In this document: positions 33,745 through 37,307 of the stretch, one piece after another
Layout of the letters: each line of letters begins with the position of its first letter
How positions within the stretch are numbered: the stretch's first letter is position 1
NCBI GenBank assembly: GCA_003339415.1
Contig: PDHQ01000050.1
Coordinates: 1-37,307 of the forward strand
Direction of reading: 5' to 3'
Length of the DNA stretch: 37,307 nucleotides
Origin: Ophiocordyceps camponoti-saundersi (nom. inval.)
Taxonomy: Eukaryota; Ascomycota; Sordariomycetes; Hypocreales; Ophiocordycipitaceae
Position numbers and translations under genes: made by a program
The notes under the pieces: model-generated
The model's input: the letters and a program-made list of their open reading frames with translations, nothing else
Told to the model about the DNA's origin: nothing
The model's database searches: none

Positions 33745-34563
33745 ATGGCCAGCTCCACGGGCATTCCCGCCCGGGCCGAGGCTGGACGCCCCGAGCCCAC
33801 GGATACGGAGCCCCTTCTGGGACGGCCCGGCGATGTCCTTCAGCACCGTGACACGTCGTTTGCCCGGAATTTCATCATGGGTAAATACCTACATTTTTCT
33901 CGCTCGCCTGGATCTTGCTGATGGTATTCGCCAGGAACCGCCTCCCTCGCCCAGCTCGGGGCTATTCTCGGTCTGGTCCTCGTCTGGGCCTCGGTCTTCA
34001 ACAAGCCGCTCATTCTCTTCTCCGCCCATCCGCTACTTCAGTCACTCGCCGTCTTTGTTCTTATACAGTCGATACTGTCGTTACAACCTACGCACACAAG
34101 CGAGCAGAAACGCCTGGGCCAGCTGGTCCACGCTTCGCTCAACCTGTTGGCTCTCTGCCTGCTCATCGCCGGCGTTACCATTATCGAATATAACAAGGTA
34201 TCGTCAGGTGGCCCGCATTTTCACTCTTTCCATGGCTACCTCGGCGTCATCGTTAGTATCGTTCTCATCGTACAATATTTCGTCGGCTTCACCATGTGGG
34301 CGGTTCCAGCTATGTACGGAGGCGAGGTACGCGCCCGTGCCGTGTGGAAGTATCACCGCTACTCGGGATACGTGGTGCTCCTTCTACTGCTGGTGACGGT
34401 CTGCAGTGCAGCCGACACCGATTACAACCGCAACGTGTTGCACATGAAGCTCTGGGCGGCCGTTTTGGCCTCGGTCCTCGTCGTTCTTGGAGTCTTCCCT
34501 CGCATCCAGAAATACAAGCTTGGTTTGGGCCCTCCTTCTCAGTCACGCGAGTCTGCGCGTTAG
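33745..34563 (+). CDS. Cytochrome b561-domain membrane protein
   Basis: Two exons, 33745-33880 and 33935-34563, 254 residues; the 54-bp intron (GTAAAT...CGCCAG) is phase 1 and joins NFIMG to TASLAQLG. The first ATG of the frame is used. After a 45-residue soluble N-terminus there are six hydrophobic segments: ASLAQLGAILGLVLVW, LLQSLAVFVLIQSIL, ASLNLLALCLLIAGVTII, GYLGVIVSIVLIVQYFVGF, GYVVLLLLLVTV and LWAAVLASVLVVLGV. Candidate haem-ligand histidines in the usual family contexts are present (SAHPLLQ, LVHASLN, FHSFHGYLG, KYHRYSG). Family members bind two b haems and carry electrons across a membrane, often from ascorbate or to ferric iron; the donor and membrane here are unknown. The C-terminal tail is short and basic. 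Confidence 0.92.
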
Positions 34564-36960
34564 GTCCTGTCAGAGAGGGCCCGTCATCGGCTAGCATACC
34601 GGCCGTGCCATGTTGTAACTGATTGACTGCAGCTTCTTTTTACATACATACTTATCATGGCAGATTTTTGGGCCGGGCTGATACATGATACAGGAGACTG
34701 GGAAACGTCTGGTTCTTTGTGTTCACCATTCATCAAATATGTCATTGCAGCCACTTCTGTCAGTGACTGATTTGTGTCTTCCAATTCGACAAGTCAAGGC
34801 ATGACCCGGTTCGGTAAGCATCGAGTCATAGGCAGGGAGCTGTATTTATCTTCATGAAACTTGGCGCCTTCTGCCCGAAGTTGGCCTTGACCACTCGCTT
34901 GTATGTACATATACGCCCTTCCGAATGGTTGTGTTCTTGGTGTATTCACTGGATATGACCATAGCTTGTCCGGTCTTTGACGTAGATGTGCTGTTGACAT
35001 GTCCGATTCCGAACGTAACCCCACAATTATTTGCCGTGAAAGCTGCCTCTTCGCACATACATACATAGGTATGTACATACATACTCATACGTAGAAGAGG
35101 GAGGCTGTCGAAGGTGGGTCGGCTTCCGTCGGATACCCGCAGGTGGAGATCCGGGCAAATTTCCCGGCCGGCGGAGGTGATTCGGCCGAGGTCTGGACTT
35201 GAGCCGGATGACTCCACTAACATTCATCTGCGAATGCACGATCAGGTCTTTCAAGCCCTATGTGCCCAATGCCCTCTACATATACATACCTATATATGTA
35301 TGTATAGTACCTATGTATGTAGGTGTACGTAGGTATTTCCTATATATACATACACATCATTAACAATTACATCGTATGTATCCCGTACGGAATACGCTTT
35401 CTAGATGGATTGATGAATAGGTAGGTAGGTACCTAGCTATAGCACAACGCCTGTCTTTATCAGCGACACTGTTGAATTCTAATCAAGCTTGAATGGAAGT
35501 AAGCGATATACATACCCAGGTATGTATGTACGGACATGTACGTACGGTATGCATGTCCGTGGGCGTGGCTGCCGAGGTGGAAGGCTCACTGCCGAACCGT
35601 ATGTAGGCAGCCTATTTTTAGGACAAGCGTGCACGTGCTGCGAGAAGTTCTACAAGGTTCTCCAGATGACGCAATGCCGCGCATCATGTGACGTCAATAG
35701 CAGCCGAGTCGAATGGGCGTGTTGACAGACGATGTGATCTCTTGGCCCTTGTGTCATGGCCGTTGATTGAGCCCCTTTACTGCTCTTTGTGTCAGCTTAC
35801 CAGAATGTCTCTGTTTTTCAGAGCGGCCGTCACCTCGGCCGGCCCCCTTACGTGAGTCGGTGAGGCTGCAGCCGGCCCCCATGGCGCGTTGTGAAACAGA
35901 AGCAGAAAAGAGTCCAACAATAACATGCAGGATTAGTTTTTATACGTGTACATGTAGAAGTAAGACATCGAGGTCGAGAGATTTTAAACAAGAGAAGGAA
36001 AAAAAGCATGAACAAAAAAGGGGGGCGGCGAGGAAAAAAACAGAGTGAAAGGAGGCGGATGGAGGCCATGAGGTCATGCAAGCAGCAGTGTCGTCCTACG
36101 CGAGTCAAGCCTCAGTTCCGGTTGTCACACAGCCTGGGTATTCTGCGGATCGGCGATTGCTAGCGAGGACGGTCGCGGTGTTGGTGATTGACTGTATGTA
36201 CAGACGTACATACACATGAAGATACACCGCCGAGAGAAGAGCGGCGGTTCGCCATTACCCATTTACCCGCTCGTGGCTGTCACGGGCGGATCCGGGACGA
36301 ACCATCAGGTGTACAAACATACAGACATACTATATAAATATGTATGTATGTATTGCCAAAGGAGACATCATGAACAAGCACGACAAACATGGAGCTGCTT
36401 TAACAAAGCATTGAAACATCTTGATGAGATATCCGCATGACTTAAACGGCATGGCGGATGTCACCTAGTGCCATCATGGTGAGAATTCTGCTGTTTACCG
36501 TCCGAACAAGGGATCCCTACCTTGGGAGCGACCGTTTGCCTGCTGCCAACCGTTGGAAAGGGAAGCATCTGACCAGAAAATCAAAGGAATAAGATACGGC
36601 TGGATTGTCATGAGCTGTCGCCGCTTTGTCCATGTATCCCCTACATGTTACGTCATCGGCATCGCGGCAGGGGAAAGATGAATGTACACAGGTATCCATC
36701 CGCCTACTACTCGAGGTGGCAGGCAGAACGGGCTATCTGCTTGCCCGCGGCTCCCCGCTGGTGCCCCTCGCCGGCGTTGTCAGCCTGGAAACACCTACGG
36801 GGCATGCGATTGTATGTACTTTTGCATGTTAATTGTGCGGGTCGTGACATTATCCTGCTTCTTTCCCGCATCTACGTCCGTACTGGCAGCCCACTGTACC
36901 TGCCTAGAAGGTAGGCACTATCACTACTTCCTAGGCTCCTACTATAGGCGAGGGCCACCC
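34564..36960. other. Intergenic, CATA/TATG clusters, no gene recognised
   Basis: No frame has a recognisable domain; the longest are about 120 codons and overlap repeats. TATG/CATA clusters occur at about 35057-35086, 35278-35330, 35518-35545, 36205-36215 and 36317-36352. A small inverted repeat TGCCTA...TAGGCA lies at 36901-36917. I saw no tRNA. Confidence 0.55.
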
Positions 36961-37307
36961 GGGCCTAGTCCCTACGGGTACCTTTCCTTTCGCTCTCGCT
37001 CTCTCTTTCCAACCACCTACTTCCTGCGCACTCTTTCTTTTTCACCATCAACCTCACCCCTCAACTCAACCCCCCTTTTCTCTGCCAGACCCCTTAATAC
37101 ATACAGCTCCGAAGATCTTCAGCGGATCGTCGCTGTAAGAGCGCACGGGAGATAACGTGCGTCTGTCTACGTCTGCCGAAGGGTTGCTTAGCCGCTACGA
37201 GGTCGCCATTCCTACCCACCCAAACGGCATCGCCTCTTCCCCCCCCCCCCCCCCCCCCCCCACGCCCAACAACACACCAACACAACAGGTCGGCTGGGAC
37301 GAACACG
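36961..37307 (+). promoter_or_regulatory. Possible promoter/leader of a gene beyond the right edge
   Basis: CT-rich stretch (about 36985-37090) then GC-rich DNA, the pattern seen before the other plus-strand genes here, plus a run of about 23 C residues near 37240-37261. No start codon can be assigned. Confidence 0.35.

Noticed and set aside
36901..36917. Inverted repeat TGCCTA-GAAGG-TAGGCA as a terminator
   Set aside because: Six-bp stems of this type are common by chance, and no adjacent gene is established.

Overview
The window is nuclear DNA of a filamentous ascomycete, most likely a Sordariomycete (inference). The protein-coding genes have short GT-AG introns (54-114 bp), GC-rich third codon positions, and long microsatellite-rich intergenic DNA. 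One repeat carries classic repeat-induced point mutation (RIP), which is restricted to fungi. The families also fit: a group X hybrid histidine kinase, a TBC Rab-GAP, an ankyrin plus DIL protein, allantoicase and a cytochrome b561. I could not identify the species.

Layout. 1-287: leader of the kinase gene, with a long C tract and an 18-codon upstream ORF. 288-8163 (+): a dual-type hybrid histidine kinase of about 2,570 residues in three exons. 8164-13394: about 5 kb without a convincing gene, full of simple repeats (G18-AA-G18, CTT, AT, pentamers and hexamers, CA, CT, GA, and scattered CATA/TATG clusters). 13395-14384 (+): a low-complexity Pro/Gln/Ala protein with a short charged helix and a basic C-terminus. 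14385-16045: intergenic, with 14 perfect copies of a 9-bp repeat. 16046-22230: one complete but dead Copia-type LTR retrotransposon of 6,185 bp (two 298-bp LTRs, 5-bp target duplication GATAC), heavily RIP-mutated. 22231-23315: intergenic. 23316-25652 (-): TBC-domain protein. 25653-28706: intergenic simple repeats. 28707-31399 (-): ankyrin/DIL protein in four exons. 32139-33270 (-): allantoicase, apparently with a GC-AG intron. 33745-34563 (+): six-helix cytochrome b561 protein, divergent from allantoicase. 34564-37307: no gene recognised; the last 350 bp looks like the promoter or leader of a gene beyond the edge.

The genes do not form a pathway. They are separate housekeeping, signalling and trafficking genes. 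The most informative region is the retrotransposon. CpA/TpG is almost extinct in its interior (eight survivors by eye, seven of them in GpCpA), while CpG, CpC and CpT persist. The outermost edges of both LTRs escaped mutation. The primer-binding site matches the anticodon region of initiator tRNA-Met, that is, half-tRNA priming as in Drosophila copia. Near its 3' end lies a candidate nested, tRNA-headed, SINE-like insertion of 312 bp flanked by an 11-bp direct repeat, also RIP-mutated. This nested element is the best candidate for something undescribed.
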